The notes: generated from the letters alone by a model not told the origin. A DNA stretch of 64,000 nt from Trichostrongylus colubriformis (GCA_963978905.1 OZ022257.1:35245919-35309918); one strand, 5' to 3'; shown: positions 22,593 to 34,010, numbered from the stretch's first letter. Numbers and translations: made by a program.

Positions 22593-22805
22593 TAAAAAGC
22601 GACTAAGGCCGAGGGGCCATAGTCGCTTTTTATTTTTACGTACATACAAGCCTGATACCAATTAGCGAAGCAAAAGATTGGAAGGTTCATGATCTAGGCG
22701 GCATCGATCTGGACTCCGATCTTTGAATCAAGTAGTAGCTACCGGGTGAACGCTGCAATTCAAACAAAATTATTCGTGTGCTGCTTTGCCAAGTGAGATT
22801 TTTGA

Positions 22806-22853
22806 TGTGTTAGTATGTTGAGCGACTGATCAGCCGCTCATCATACTAACACA
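22806..22853. repeat. Hairpin with 12-bp outer stem
   Basis: TGTGTTAGTATG and CATACTAACACA pair, extended by GAGCG/CGCTC around a TGATCA-centred loop. It lies just upstream of the hammerhead-like sequence and the Penelope-type repeat piece. It is not followed by a T-run, so there is no reason to call it a terminator. Confidence 0.7.
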
Positions 22854-22859
22854 AGTCGG

Positions 22860-23035
22860 TAGCGACGTCCTACCACTCGCAGTGGATCACGGGGCTTCTG
22901 AAGACGACGAAAGAGTCGAAACGTCAGGCCATAAATAGAACTCATCCACCTAAAAACTTCGTTTGGCAAGGCAGCACGCGAATAATTGAACAACATGCCG
23001 AGATTTCAAGAAGAGAGAACTTGGAGAATTTAAAC
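22860..23035 (+). repeat. Penelope-type 3' repeat piece, second locus
   Basis: This shares with 17660-17820 the order CTGAAGA, GTCGAAACGT, AGGCCA, AACTCATCCACCTAA-like, then AAGAGAGAACTTGG. The two are diverged, so they are separate old insertions of one family. Confidence 0.5.
22864..22925 (+). ncRNA. Hammerhead-ribozyme-like core
   Basis: GACGU-C at 22864-22869 can pair with ACGUC at 22921-22925 as a stem III, with the C as the cleavage-site residue. CCACT-CGC-AGTGG forms a stem I hairpin. CUGAAGA at 22898-22904 fits the CUGANGA core, and GAC...GUC (22906-22917) followed by GAAA (22918-22921) forms stem II and the second core strand. Weak points: one unpaired base between CUGAAGA and stem II, only three pairs in stem II, and no pairing at the base of stem I. 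It is a plausible relic of the hammerheads carried by Penelope-like elements, probably inactive. Confidence 0.35.
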
Positions 23036-23184
23036 AAAATTGTTTTACGGTGAATAAAAAATATTGAGCGTCTTACTTCAAATCGGTTTCACCTCTCCTC
23101 TATTCCTAAGGGTGAATTTTTGCCCACCTTGCAACTTTCTCCCCAACTTCCACAAATTTTGTGCAGATTTCTCCTTTCGATCAC

Positions 23185-23617
23185 TTAAAGGAATCGTCCG
23201 CCAAAAAAGGAGTCCTTATGTCACCCATATATTTATGTTGTATTTGCTTAATGTGAGTCGCATGCGAAGTACCACGTGAAAAAAATGTGAATCGGCTAAC
23301 ATACAGCACCACAAACTCTTTGACCGAGTGGGCGGCCTCCGAGCAAGTGGGCACAGCGTCATCCGCCGCGGTCCGAGGCGCACTTTGGGAACAGAAGGTC
23401 ATGTTAACAGTCCCACTTTCCATTCCCAACCGCGGCGGACGACGGAACTGGGCTTTTACTCAGAGGCACCGCCCATCCGGCCAAGAGTTTGAGGAGCTGT
23501 ATCTTAGCCGAATTCTCCCCTTTTTCTCGTGAAACCTTGCATGCCGCCCTTATTAGGCAAATACAACATAATATAAGGGTGACAAAAAAACTAATTTTTC
23601 TGTGGACGATTCCTTAA
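23185..23617. mobile_element. TTAA-bounded MITE A
   Basis: TTAA-AGGAATCGTCCGCCA at the left and TGTGGACGATTCC-TTAA at the right are inverted ends. The pairing extends inward for about 85 bp with small gaps (TATGTTGTATTTGC at about 23235 against GCAAATACAACATA at about 23560). TTAA flanks suggest a piggyBac-like or related mover. No transposase inside. Confidence 0.8.
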
Positions 23618-24116
23618 AGGCACTCTCCGCGACGATCTCACCAGCTGTCTACCCTGCCGCAGCCGATGGACCCCCGGGTAACTGTCGCGATTGTACCCTT
23701 AGAGGGGCCCCACGAACCCTCCTGGCAGCGCAAAGCCCGCGGGAGGCAACTGCGACCCCGCCCACCAACTGGCGACCCCACCCGGCAGTGGACGGAGCAT
23801 TTTCCAACGTCGCATTTACCTGGGCCTGTAATTCTGCGATAAGATAGATATAGAAGAAATTCCAGTAGTTAATGGAACCTTCACTTGGGAAAACAAGTAA
23901 TATCTCAAATTTCCTCATGATACCTCCAAGGGGAAGTGATTCGAAGGCTCGTTTTCACGCGGTAACCTCGTACAAGGCCAGTTGTCAGGAGGCCTCATTT
24001 TTGCCATTTTCGGGGGCTTTTTTCGGATTTTTCTCTCCCAGTGTATTCTTCAGACCCTCGAATTTCATAATTCAGCTCTTGAAACCATTCAAGGTAATTG
24101 CGGAAAGTGCCTTTAA
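23614..24116. mobile_element. TTAA-bounded MITE B
   Basis: The left end TTAA-AGGCACTCTCCGC and the right end GCGGAAAGTGCCT-TTAA are inverted. Its left TTAA (23614-23617) is the right TTAA of MITE A, so the two abut with one shared target site. The left part is GC-rich (CCGCAG, CCCCGCCCACC), as in the copies at 28341 and 54015. Non-coding. Confidence 0.75.
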
Positions 24117-27100
24117 AGGACAGAGAGACCCTCAACTACCCCAATGCCTTCCATAATTCCCCAGATAAACTACTGGCGCTAAGACGAGCAGTGAACAGAA
24201 TCTCCGAAGAGGTCTTGATTGCGATGACCGCTGATCGATTTCAGAGCGTTTTCATCCTCTCTTCGGATCGTCTATGCTTCCCACGGAGCGGAATCGTCGG
24301 AAGCCACAATGCTTCTTCTGCCGCGTTATCTGCTGTTACGCCTGTCGTGGTGAATGTAGGACCAATCAGGTAGGGTGCCTCCCGAGTTTTTCCTTTGATT
24401 TAGTTGAACCAGTACATATGACAACCAGCATCGCTTCCAGCTTCGTTAAGCTACATATGCACTTGATTGTTAGTTGATTGTTGATTGTTAGTAACATGCA
24501 TGAGGAGTGAAGCATTAATAAAGGGGTTTTCGAGAGCGTATCGTATTTGACAGGTCGAGCTGTAACAAGACAGTCAGAGCTGGAAGCGAAAATGCAGCGT
24601 TTAGCCTGATTTTAGTCGTTCATGAACTTTCTAGGAGGTCCACGTCCCCTACCTCCAAACCACTGGACGATTTTCGATTATGAGGACTGTATTACAAATC
24701 CTTCAGTAGGGAATGGGCTAATTGCACTGTAAACCTCCCAGAATGAGCAGGTGCATTCATAGAAGCAACGCGGTCGACCTTCTGACACGGCGCTTGTTCT
24801 TGGAGGCGCAGGGCATAACCACGCCTCCAAACGTCCTTCCATTTTCAAGGAACCCGCGAGTGTCCACAAGGAAAAGACATATTGGCCGTTGAAAGAGCAA
24901 TATATCTGACATAGAACGCTTGCGGCCGTGACTGCACTTTTCCATATGAATGGTCAGGAATTAGGGGTGATGAAGTTGAATTCTCCATGGCGCTTTCAAA
25001 AAGTGCACCAGATCGTACCTGATGAAGAGACGGCCACTTACCAAGGCTGCTGTTATACTTGCGAAGCTGCGATTCTGCGATTATGCTGATCGCAAAATCG
25101 TTGGATGGCACGTAGACAATATTCACTTGAGCTGCTCACGAATTGCAAAGTATTCACAAGGTATAGTCGTCGCCTCAGCACTGTCTTTGCTTGCATGGCT
25201 AAGTTTTCAGACTCTCGTCTGCACTCTTGATTCACAGGAAATCCGCGGCGCTGCGATATGGGCGGCCCTTATTGCCAAACTTTGCGCGAGCTTGTGGGAT
25301 GCTCGCTTGAAAAGAGTGTGTGTGTCCCTGACAAATGTTTCGATGCAAATGAAACCGATTTTCGTTAAAAGTGTGAGCAAAAGGAATGCTTAATGTCATC
25401 CAAAGGTTGTACAGCGTTACTACAAGTTGAATGTGGTTTTCAGAAAAAAACTGGGAGAAGCACATGGTCAGGTAACCAGGGTTTTCCAGAGGCTGCTTTT
25501 ACCTTCCTAAGGTCGCCGCTCTGCACTGTAGAAAACAAGTTGGAATTTTCACATATTCACCCACCCTGATTTCCTAATGAACGAGCCGACAGGAAGCCAA
25601 TTTGCTTTCTTTGCGCCTTTTCAGTGAACGTTCGACTAAGCTTACGAAATTCTACGCGTATGGTTTTGGCACTCGGAAAACCCTGAATTTGCTCTTTTTC
25701 TCCCCTCTCATTGCCAGTGGGCATTTATTAGCTACACAGCCTGCTATGATTTTATCTAATATTGTGAACACTGAATGTATTCAGCAAATTTCGTCACGAG
25801 TGTCTCACTTTGAAATGATTGAAACAACCATTTTGTGTTATTCACATAGAACCCACCAACTTTCTCCAAAATGCGGCTATAGATTTTGTATCAGAAGTCA
25901 CTGAAAAGTCATTTTTGTATTGAAAACTGTTTGTAAGTTTTTTCTCACTCTCCCAACTCCATACCACTCATCTGCCTTGCCCGACCGGTTGACTGCTGGT
26001 GATCAGATGATTTGTTGTCATAGTTCATCCACGCTGGTATAATCTGCTTCTGTTGTCCTCATGCGAGATTGGGAGGATTTTAGGTTGCCGAATCGATTTT
26101 AACGTGATAAATTTCGTTACTGATTGATTATATACGTGGAGTACAACAGTACTTTCAACAGCAATCCAGGGTGTGTATCCTTATGTCAGTATTTCACAAC
26201 GCGGCGTCTCGCAAGCGATGCGGACGAGCTTATGGCGCCGTTTGTTGGGTTCCAAAACGATCACATGTCATCTATCTGTGTATGGCGCCCCCAGCATTAC
26301 CATGTAATCGCTCAAGACCCAACCCAGCTGCGCGCATAGCTTGCACACATCGCACTACACTCGTCGTGGTGCGAAATTCGGACATAAGTGTACCCTGCAA
26401 TCAGTGTTACTTCGATGTGTGTAAGAACTACACGTAAGATTAGAGAGTCTCCTATTTATTCCTCGATGATTTGAAAAAACCTCCTTGTATGGAAAAACCT
26501 CAGATACTTCGATCACCTGAGGTGGGCTGACCTGAGGGGAAAGGAAGTGAGGTCGTGTTGTGCAAAAAGTCACATAACCTCGAGAACGTAAAAATATTGC
26601 ATGTGACCTTAATCGATGCTTTTCTTGGTTCTGAAATACACTGTGCATACCACATTCCTTCAAAATCGTGGGAGCATCAGAATGTATTCTGGCCTGTAAG
26701 GTAACCTTCGGTTCTCCGCGGAATCCATTGTTTACCTGGTCGAGATATAACCCGCTGACGATGCATTGAGAAGGTAACCCTTATCAGCAACTTTTCCTTA
26801 CATTCGCCCATTTACTTGGTTTCGGGTAAAGTTCAAAATTGTGTTTCCCTTGGGACTGACGTCTACTCTTCACTTCTCAACGACTATGTGCGAAGCCTTC
26901 ATGCAGCGAGAGCAGTTATTATCAAAATTCGGCTACTTTATGAAAAAATGGCTCGTCCAATTGGGCGGTTCTTAGCGGCAATCAAAAGAGAAAGGTTTTT
27001 GCCTCCATTCTGACGAGACATCTGTTCCGTAACTAGCCATCACATTCATTTGCCAAGCAAGTGCTCCCTACTCCTCTAGACTCGGTTCTTCGTTTAGCCT

Positions 27101-28340
27101 TCCCGTTGACATGATCAGCAAACTCTGGCTGCCGTATGGCAACCTACCCTGAATTTAGACCTTGAACAAGGAATAAACTCAAAATATGGGACTACAAGGC
27201 TTCTTCGACATCCTAAAGGGAACTCACGATAACCGGAATGCGGTGGAGGGATCATGCCTATAAGACATGGCACCTGCAACCACCACACAACACTCAATAT
27301 AGGGTGACTAAGCAGCGCTACCACCAGCTGGCGTAGAAAAAAAAGCTCTCATCCGAGAAAAACCCATTCGGACAGCCGGCTAATTGCCGATGTCGAGTGC
27401 AGCAAAACCTCCTTCGCTTCTCTAGAGCTTTATCCTTCTTCACTGGATCACCCTCATTCTCTGCTTCTGTCTTTGATGCACTTGCCATGCTGCTCTTGCT
27501 GCTGCAGCTCGTACTTCTCTCCCACACATCGTGATCCCTCGGGAATGTCACTATTTGATGGATCGTCTACCCCTCGTTCATAACCCTTCCCAATACATCG
27601 TTCCAATAAAGCTATCTCAGAATCCCGCTCGAAGCTTGCCCTCCACCCATTCTTTTCTGGCCCAGAGCCCAGACTTCATGATAAAAAAGTCCATGCTTGT
27701 GACTTTTAATTATTAACTTGATTTCAGTAGCTCTTCAAAGCCACTGGACTTCACCTTTGAAATTCTATGTGCATTTACACACGGTTTCCCGTCCGATATA
27801 TCATAAGGAAAGTGTTGCGAAGTGGTGCCATGGGGGCCCTCATATCCAGCAAACTCGCTGAAATCTTCCTCTATCTTCCTTTAGAAACACGATCCCCCTC
27901 CCCCTACGCGTGCGTGAACGAAATCGTGATAATTCAAAGGTGAGCGTATTGCATTAGAGCGGGGAATCAATAGCAGTCATGCAAGTGCATCAGCCTGAAA
28001 TTCAATTGCAGCGATTTTCTTTGATGGGTCGCGCAAGACCTCATTGCATCGTCTCGTCGCGCGGATTTTTTTCATGCGATAAGAGGCGCCGGCCCAAACT
28101 GCTCCTCTCCTTGCTATACTACGTTGGATTATCATTTTAGGCTTCACACTTCCCGATTTTTTTATGTGTTCATCCAATTTCGAGCTCTTATTAATCTGGG
28201 GTGCTATCATGGGGGAAGGGTGAAGGAGGGAGAACATCTTGAGCACCTAAGCGTCAGAGATGTGTCAAGGTGCACGGTGAAGCATGTATTATGTGTTTCC
28301 CTCAACCTCAGAGAACGAGAATGGCTGTTCCTTTCATCTC
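24117..28340. other. Intergenic sequence, no gene recognised
   Basis: A 123-codon plus frame (25022-25393) and several shorter frames are open on one or both strands. None shows a domain, a signal peptide or convincing exon borders. No clear repeats or hairpins were found in this 4.2 kb. Confidence 0.4.
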
Positions 28341-28495
28341 TTAAAGGCACCGGAAGGGGTAAGGAGAAAGTGAGGGCTGAGAATACATGCTCTCTGATCA
28401 CATCCTTCCATTTCAGAAGGTGTAGCGAAAATCGCATTGAAAAAGTGGGGTGGGGTCCTATCATGACCCCGCAGCAGGGAGTGTCGTTTTCCTAG
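28341..28495. repeat. Truncated TTAA-type MITE
   Basis: It starts TTAAAGGCACCGGAAGGGGT and continues with GAGAAAGTGAGG, TTTCAGAAGGTGTAGCGAAAATCGCAT and a GGGGTCCTATCATGACCCCG hairpin. These match, in order, the first 150 bp of the intact copy at 54015. The right end is missing, so it is 3'-truncated. Confidence 0.7.
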
Positions 28496-28569
28496 TCTGA
28501 GCTTACCAGTTCATATGGTCCGTGTCACATATGTATAGCCATAGTATATAGTGTTGTGTACCTAGGTTT

Positions 28570-30079
28570 TACGGTGCTCTTCATAATGACGCAGCCACCT
28601 ACAAATTGTTCAAAAACTCTGTTTGTAGAGTGATTCAAAAAAGTCTCTAAGTAATAGATGTAGCCAGTGTGGACGCGCATCCCCGCATCAACATCGAATT
28701 GTACTTGGAAAACACAGAAAATTTTCTCTCTACTTGTTCTGAAAATGTCGCTTTTCCTATTCAGCAAAATGATACAGCCATTTCGGATTTTCTCGTCGCT
28801 TTTCACCTCCACCTGCTGAAGCTGTATTGTTGCTGTAGGCTCATCATTTTCAAGTAATGACAGGAAGAAAACTGCTATCTGACTTAATTCATCCCAAAAT
28901 AAGGCCTGCAGGCGTCCAAATGTCAGATCGCGCGAAAATGGAGACGGCTTTGCGCATTCCTCGATAATTCCAACTGAGATTCTGCAGGGTATGAAACAGA
29001 AGGACTACTGGAGGTCCTGCTACGCCTTTATATAGAGACAAGCGCAGTATTTCAAAAGATGAGTCTAATTTCCTATGTCATGCTCGGGAACGAGATCTCC
29101 GCTGGAGCTTCAGGTGTCAACAAAGGCTGTTTATAGGAACCTGAAGAAATGCAAATCCATTTCTGGGCGAGAAATGAGGAGGGCAGTGTTCAGAACCTTA
29201 AAATATCGCGGAAGCAGGGTCGGTTTCGCGAGGAGATGGATGAGGGCAGATCGGATTGAGGTGCTTGATACGTTTCAAAGTTTGTACACCTTTCTCATCC
29301 TGTCTTTTCTCCATGCTATCCTTCCTTATGATAAAAAACTCAGATATGACTACCCGTTCAACTACCGGCACCATAGCATGAGGGACAGACTTCGATTCGA
29401 AAAAATCTTCAAAGGAGGAGGTGTCATGGCGTGGGACCGTAATCCTTGAGCTTTCTGCTCCGTTCTCGGAAGGATATGCCATCCTATTTACGGATCTTCA
29501 TGCTTCGTACCCTACTCTCGTCGTGCGTGTTGAAATCTACACCAGAACCTTGTTTCCGTGCAAGTTAATGGGCCATTTCCTGTCAACCAAAGCACTCCAT
29601 CATCGGGAAGCCGTCACCGAATGGACCTTCTGACTTGGACGACGAGCGGACCCAACCTTTATCACATGCAGATTTTGTTGGAGTTTTATTCTGAAAAGGA
29701 GTTAAGTGGAGGAAAGCTATTTCAGAGGGAAAACATTCTGAAAAAATTCGTATGGGCCTAGAAGGTCAAAATTTTTGGATATTCTAGATAGGGGAGGTCC
29801 ACCTGCTTACAATATCATTTTTCTCCTTTTTGTTGTTCACCCGTTGTGCGATACTTCAATCTATTCAGTGGCTGTATCATTTTGCAGAATAGGAAAAGCG
29901 GCATTTTCGAAACAAATGAAGAAAAAATTTTCTGTGTTTTCCAGCTACAAATTGATGTTGATGCGCGAATGCGCATCCACGCTGGCCACATCTTTTACTT
30001 GAAGACTTTTTCTGAATCACTCTACCGCAGACTTTTTGATCAATTTATAGGTGGCTGTATCATTATGCAGAGCACCGTA
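28570..30079. mobile_element. Tc3-like element with long inverted repeats
   Basis: TA-CGGTGCTCTTCATAATG at the left and CATTATGCAGAGCACCG-TA at the right are the ends. The inverted repeats can be followed inward for roughly 260 bp on each side (for instance GCTTTTCCTATTC near 28750 against GAATAGGAAAAGC near 29887). Total about 1.5 kb with a TA duplication. Long inverted repeats and a Tc1/Tc3-like transposase relic between them fit the Tc3 branch. Confidence 0.75.
29090..29760 (+). pseudogene. Tc1/Tc3-like transposase, broken
   Basis: Readable in order are a VSTKAVYRNLKKC segment like the second DNA-binding helix-turn-helix, VGFARRWM (the usual RxxFAxxH region), a DKKLRYD stretch in the place of SDEKKFNLDG, and FKGGGVMAWD, matching the family's GGGSVMVWG. 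After that come frame shifts and a TGA. The last catalytic block (SPDLNPIENLW in relatives) is only faintly visible near 29640-29680. It is an inactive remnant inside the inverted repeats. Confidence 0.6.
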
Positions 30080-30305
30080 TTTTGGCGTTGCTGCTTAGCG
30101 ATATCTGTTGCTTGTTCTGTTGACATTGGTTGACATTTTCTACGCTTGCCTAAGCAACGTAATGAACATAAACGAACCTAGAGCTCTTTTTTTTTCGAGA
30201 CTGAGGTGTAGCAGGTGCGATACATTGCTTGCACTGTACTGTGCAACCATACACGGTGGCTCCCTTCCAAATCATATTGACATGAACTCATAGTCACTTG
30301 TGCAG

Positions 30306-30822
30306 ATAAAGACAGTGTTAGGGGTGATGTGGGTGATGAGCATCCCTAAGAGGAGTCATTCACTCGAAACCTACGGGTTTGGAAAGCCTATTTTCGGCGA
30401 AATCCCCCACGAAAGGCGCGCCCCCGAGCTGTGGCAGAGGCGACGTTTTCTGCTCGAGCCGCCTTACTGTGCTCGGTCCGCCTCCTAGCGACTGATTGGC
30501 TGGGGTGGGAATAGAAGGTATCGTGGCCCGCTTTCTCAGTTTTGGCTTGAAGCGCACTCCAGAAAAGGGATGCTCACTCACACTCGAACATCACTTCGTG
30601 TTTACAGCATGGCAACACGCCAATGGAACACTCGTCCGGACCACGCGCCTCTTCACGGTAATGCTCCACATGGAGGATCAACGGTGGGGAGGGGTCCTAT
30701 TTCTCGGGTTTTTGGCCATTTCCATCCGTTTTTTCTTCACTATCCTGTTACTAGGCATCTCGACTTTCACACTCACTACTTCTTTTACTTTTCTGCCGAA
30801 TTTCCCCAAACACTGCCTTTAA
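30306..30822. mobile_element. TTAA-type MITE, 0.5 kb
   Basis: The left end AAAGACAGTGTTAGGGGTGA and the right end, read inward TTAAAGGCAGTGTTTGGGGA, are inverted, which defines a 517-bp element. Its body matches 16580-17057 and, in part, 31190-31385. The plus-strand frames of 108 and 93 codons inside are shared with the other copy and contain no domain. Confidence 0.75.
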
Positions 30823-31189
30823 TGGCAAATGCTACCGGGTACAAAGTATAATACTTTTCACATTCAAAGGAGTCGTTCACAAAAATTCCATGATCCTAAT
30901 TACTCTTATAATTCTTCACTTGATATATTACCAAAACAGAAGCACGAAAGGAACCGAGAAATTTTCCTTTGTTTCGAAGGAGAAATCGGAAAACTGGAAG
31001 AAAAGCAACTCCTTCTGCATTTCCGCGACTCCGCAAATTCCGCAATTCTCTCAGTCGATACGTACCTTTATCGTCTTCCGCGAATTCCAAAACTATGCCC
31101 TGGTAAATTTACTCAACCTCCTGACTAACGCGCATAACGTGTTGAGTGAGTTGGCCAATATCGGCATCGGACCGTGAAGCTCAGAGCCA

Positions 31190-31385
31190 AAAAACAGTGA
31201 CAGGGGTAATGTGGGTGATAAGCAATCCCTAAATGTCATTCACATGAAAACTTGGGGTAAAGGAAGCAAACCCCCCGTGAAAAAGTGCCCCTGACCTGTG
31301 GCAGAAGTGGCCTTTTTAGCTCCATCCGTTTTTTATCCCGGCCCGCCTCCTAGGGTCGACTTTGCCGAGGAATGACTGAGGTGTA
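31190..31385. repeat. Truncated copy of the 30.3 kb element
   Basis: ACAGTGACAGGGGTAATGTGGGTGAT, GTCATTCACATGAAAAC and CCTGTGGCAGAAGTGGC repeat the left 200 bp of the element at 30306 in the same order. The right part is absent. Confidence 0.7.
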
Positions 31386-31551
31386 CAGTGATGTGCATGA
31401 TAGCAAATGATACTTATTGTATCGTATTAGTGCTTATCCATCGAAATGACGTGGTGATTAACGTGTCAGCCTCCGTGGTGAAAATGAGTACCGGCTCGTA
31501 TTAAAAATTGGAATGAACGATGTAACCGAATTACTACTACCACTGCCTTCA

Positions 31552-32097
31552 GGCAGCATTCATAGTTTTGGAATTTGCGGAATTGCAAATTAGGAACTTG
31601 CGGAAAACGCTGAAGGTACGTATCGATCGGGAGAATTACGGAATTTGCGGAATTGTGGAGATGCAGGATCGTGGAATTTGCGGGAAAGCATAAGATACGT
31701 ATGTATCGAGTTTCATGCTACGAAGAGGCGAAAGGATTACAGAAAGGAAAGGAACCGAAAGTGCAGTGTTGTGGAATTTGAGGAATTGTGAAATCTGCGG
31801 AATCGTGGAATTTGCGGAAATGCAGTTGTGGAAAGGGATAAAATATCTATCGACTGGGAGAATTGCGGAATTCGCGTTTCGGATTAGAGAATTTAAGAAG
31901 CGGGAAATGTTTTCATTTCCGCAAATTCCACGATTTTGCATTTCCGCAATTCACACAACTCTCCCGATCGATACGTGTCTAGTTCTTCCACCAATTCCGC
32001 AAATTCCACAGTTCCCCCCAATTGATACCTATCTAATGCTTTTCCGCGAATTCCGCAATAATGTAATCCTGCAAATTCCAAAACTGTGAACGCTGCC
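31552..32097. mobile_element. Foldback repeat built of GGAATTTGCGG words
   Basis: GGCAGCATTCATAGTTTTGG at the left and CCAAAACTGTGAACGCTGCC at the right are inverted ends of a 546-bp palindromic unit. The left half repeats GGAATTTGCGGAATTG-type words; the right half has the inverse CAATTCCGCAAATTCC. Both halves carry a GATCGATACGT box. Fragments of the same family occur near 30960-31110 and more weakly at 4280 and 13390. Frames here are repeat artefacts. Confidence 0.75.
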
Positions 32098-32174
32098 TTG
32101 ACTAGATAGTGATTTTTGATGGTTTGATTTATTTATATAATGCACCATTAAGGGGCTGAGGTAGGTTGGAGGGG

Positions 32175-32238
32175 GTTTCTATAGTGTAATGGCATAGCAC
32201 TTATGCGCAGAGAGCATGTTCGATTCCCGTCCGAGAGC
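32175..32238 (+). tRNA. tRNA-like sequence, probable pseudogene
   Basis: TATAGTGTAATGGCATAGCA matches the tRNA A-box/D-arm of the Asp/Glu/Gly type, and ATGTTCGATTCCCG is a nearly perfect B-box about 26 nt later. The anticodon arm and acceptor stem do not pair properly, and the T-stem is poor. It may be a truncated tRNA or a SINE head. Confidence 0.4.
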
Positions 32239-34010
32239 ATGGCTTTGGCCCATAACTCAGCACCTTTGTAACATCTTCACATAGCGGGCTACGGTGAAAA
32301 ATCCATTAATTAGTCAACGTAACTACAGAAAAATCCATGCAATCGACAGGCTACATCCCGCGTGCATAATGGGATCGTCCTACTTGGTCGACTTTTTACT
32401 GTTCACACTTTTTGGCACTTTATTTGACTGAATTCATACTCGATATCTGTGGAAAACTTGAGACTTTGAATGCCAAGAAATCGATTCACTTGGGCTACGA
32501 TAAGTTGGACTAGAAAACTAGACTACGGTCAGCAAGAGAAGTGGAATGGGATCATGCGAGATTTTCGACTGCAAAAAAGTCGAGGTTTTTTTCTGACCAG
32601 CACGGCGGTCTCGGGGAAGCTGCTCACGATAGGTAGACTTTGGAGGTCGCAGCGCTCATTCTGCCATGCAGACCGAGACGATGTCGTGTTCTTCTTGGAC
32701 TTATCGAGGGTGGCAGATGATTTATAATTCGAGTAGGGTGGTAGGTGGAGGTGGGCTCATCTCTGGCTGTAGAAAAAAACCTAGGGGATATAATTGTGGG
32801 CGCGAGCGACCATAAGAGGTTTAGGTACCTCTTTTTACCGTCAGATGGTGGTTCAGAGGTATTTTGATAAATGTGTGGAGTCAACAGAGCAGAAGAGCAC
32901 AGAGGTTAGGAGCCTTTATTGTGAGCGCTACTCAACAGGAATTAAGCCTCGACCTGCCTATCTGCCATGCAGTCCAAGCCTCCCTCCTGACGCAGAATCA
33001 TCGCACCTCTGATCATAACAGATATTTTGCCGTGGGTCCAGCGTTCATCAGGCCTCTTTCCCCCAAGTAAATGTTGGTGATGCCCACTAAAAACAAACTA
33101 GTTTTTATGCCTTTCTTCATCTTCTTCATTCAGCTATCCACTCCGACATACCATTCGACTTCATTCGCCGCAATGCTCATAAGGGAGCAACAACTCGGCA
33201 ATTGTGCTTGTAGGGGTAAATCCAGAGTGAAGGAGCTCCGGATAGCTAAACAGCCCCTTGGGCTACCTCACCAAGTGTTCTGTATTCGGTTTTCAGTGGT
33301 TCACTAATCTTGACTCCTCCCCGTGAGCCTGAGTGTTGCCTTTCCATGTGCATATTCTCTGCTCTTGTTTTCTGTAACATCTATGTATTCCAGTGCTTGC
33401 ATGAGTGGTACCAGTCTGAATTGTTTGGTATCTCTTGCTTCTTCATCTTTTTTGAATTTTCGCATTCCGGGTTGAAAGTTAGATCGAGTTATCAAGCAGC
33501 ACGGTTCTTTTCAAATAAGATATTGGAGAGTCAGTATGGCTTCATGGGGGGGGGGAGGGGGACGCAATTTACTTTTCTCTCATTTTACGTGGAAAATTTC
33601 GCCGTTATTAGCTCAACTCCCGTGGAAAAGGAGTTTAGCCAGGTCTTTTGCGTGCAGTTAGGTGCTTGTGGTATGATAGTGCGCAAAGCAAAATTGTGAT
33701 GTTATACTGCGCCTATCCACCAAATTACATCGACCCTAGACTAGATAAAGTTTCATCAGTAAATGTTTGGTCTATCCAAGAATCATTGGACGTTTTCACG
33801 TTTTCATGTATAGCATCTTGCTGAGCATTCGAACCCCTCGCCCGCCGGAAAAACTTTGTTATGACGTCGAACCTCAGGCACAGTTGCCTTATTGCGTGTT
33901 CATTTTCATTCGTTCGAATATTATTGCACTATTACCCTTTATTTACACATGCACTGCAGCAGCTGAGTGGTCACCCTTCATCCACTCATTGTGTACGTGA
34001 CAGCCACAGT
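32239..34010. other. Intergenic sequence, no gene recognised
   Basis: A 129-codon plus frame (33310-33699) is open but shows no domain and runs through the G-tract at 33546. No other structure was seen. Confidence 0.4.
33546..33561 (+). repeat. G-tract
   Basis: A run of sixteen positions that is all G except for one A (33556). First of five such tracts between 33.5 and 47.8 kb, all with the G strand on plus. Confidence 0.9.

Larger units (their letters stand above)
21298..22652. mobile_element. Small hairpin element split by mariner copy 2
   Basis: GGCTTGTATGTACGTAAAAA at 21298 and its inverse TTTTTACGTACATACAAGCC ending 22652 are the outer arms. Inner arms AAAAGCGACTAAGGCC and GGCCATAGTCGCTTTT lie at 22595-22632. 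Removing the mariner and one TA leaves an almost perfect hairpin of about 80 nt with a GAGG loop. The mariner therefore jumped into a TA in the left arm of a small palindromic element. Confidence 0.85.

Noticed and set aside
22595..22640. Hairpin followed by a T-run, resembling a bacterial intrinsic terminator
   Set aside because: It is half of a small palindromic element split by a mariner in an animal genome; the T-run is part of the inverted arms.
30496..30851. Overlapping 108- and 93-codon frames that also appear at 16.8-17.06 kb
   Set aside because: They look like a conserved protein pair but are the two copies of a non-coding TTAA-type repeat; the frames shift relative to each other between copies.
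33310..33699. 129-codon plus-strand frame
   Set aside because: It runs through a G-tract giving GGGRG, shows no domain, and lacks exon borders.
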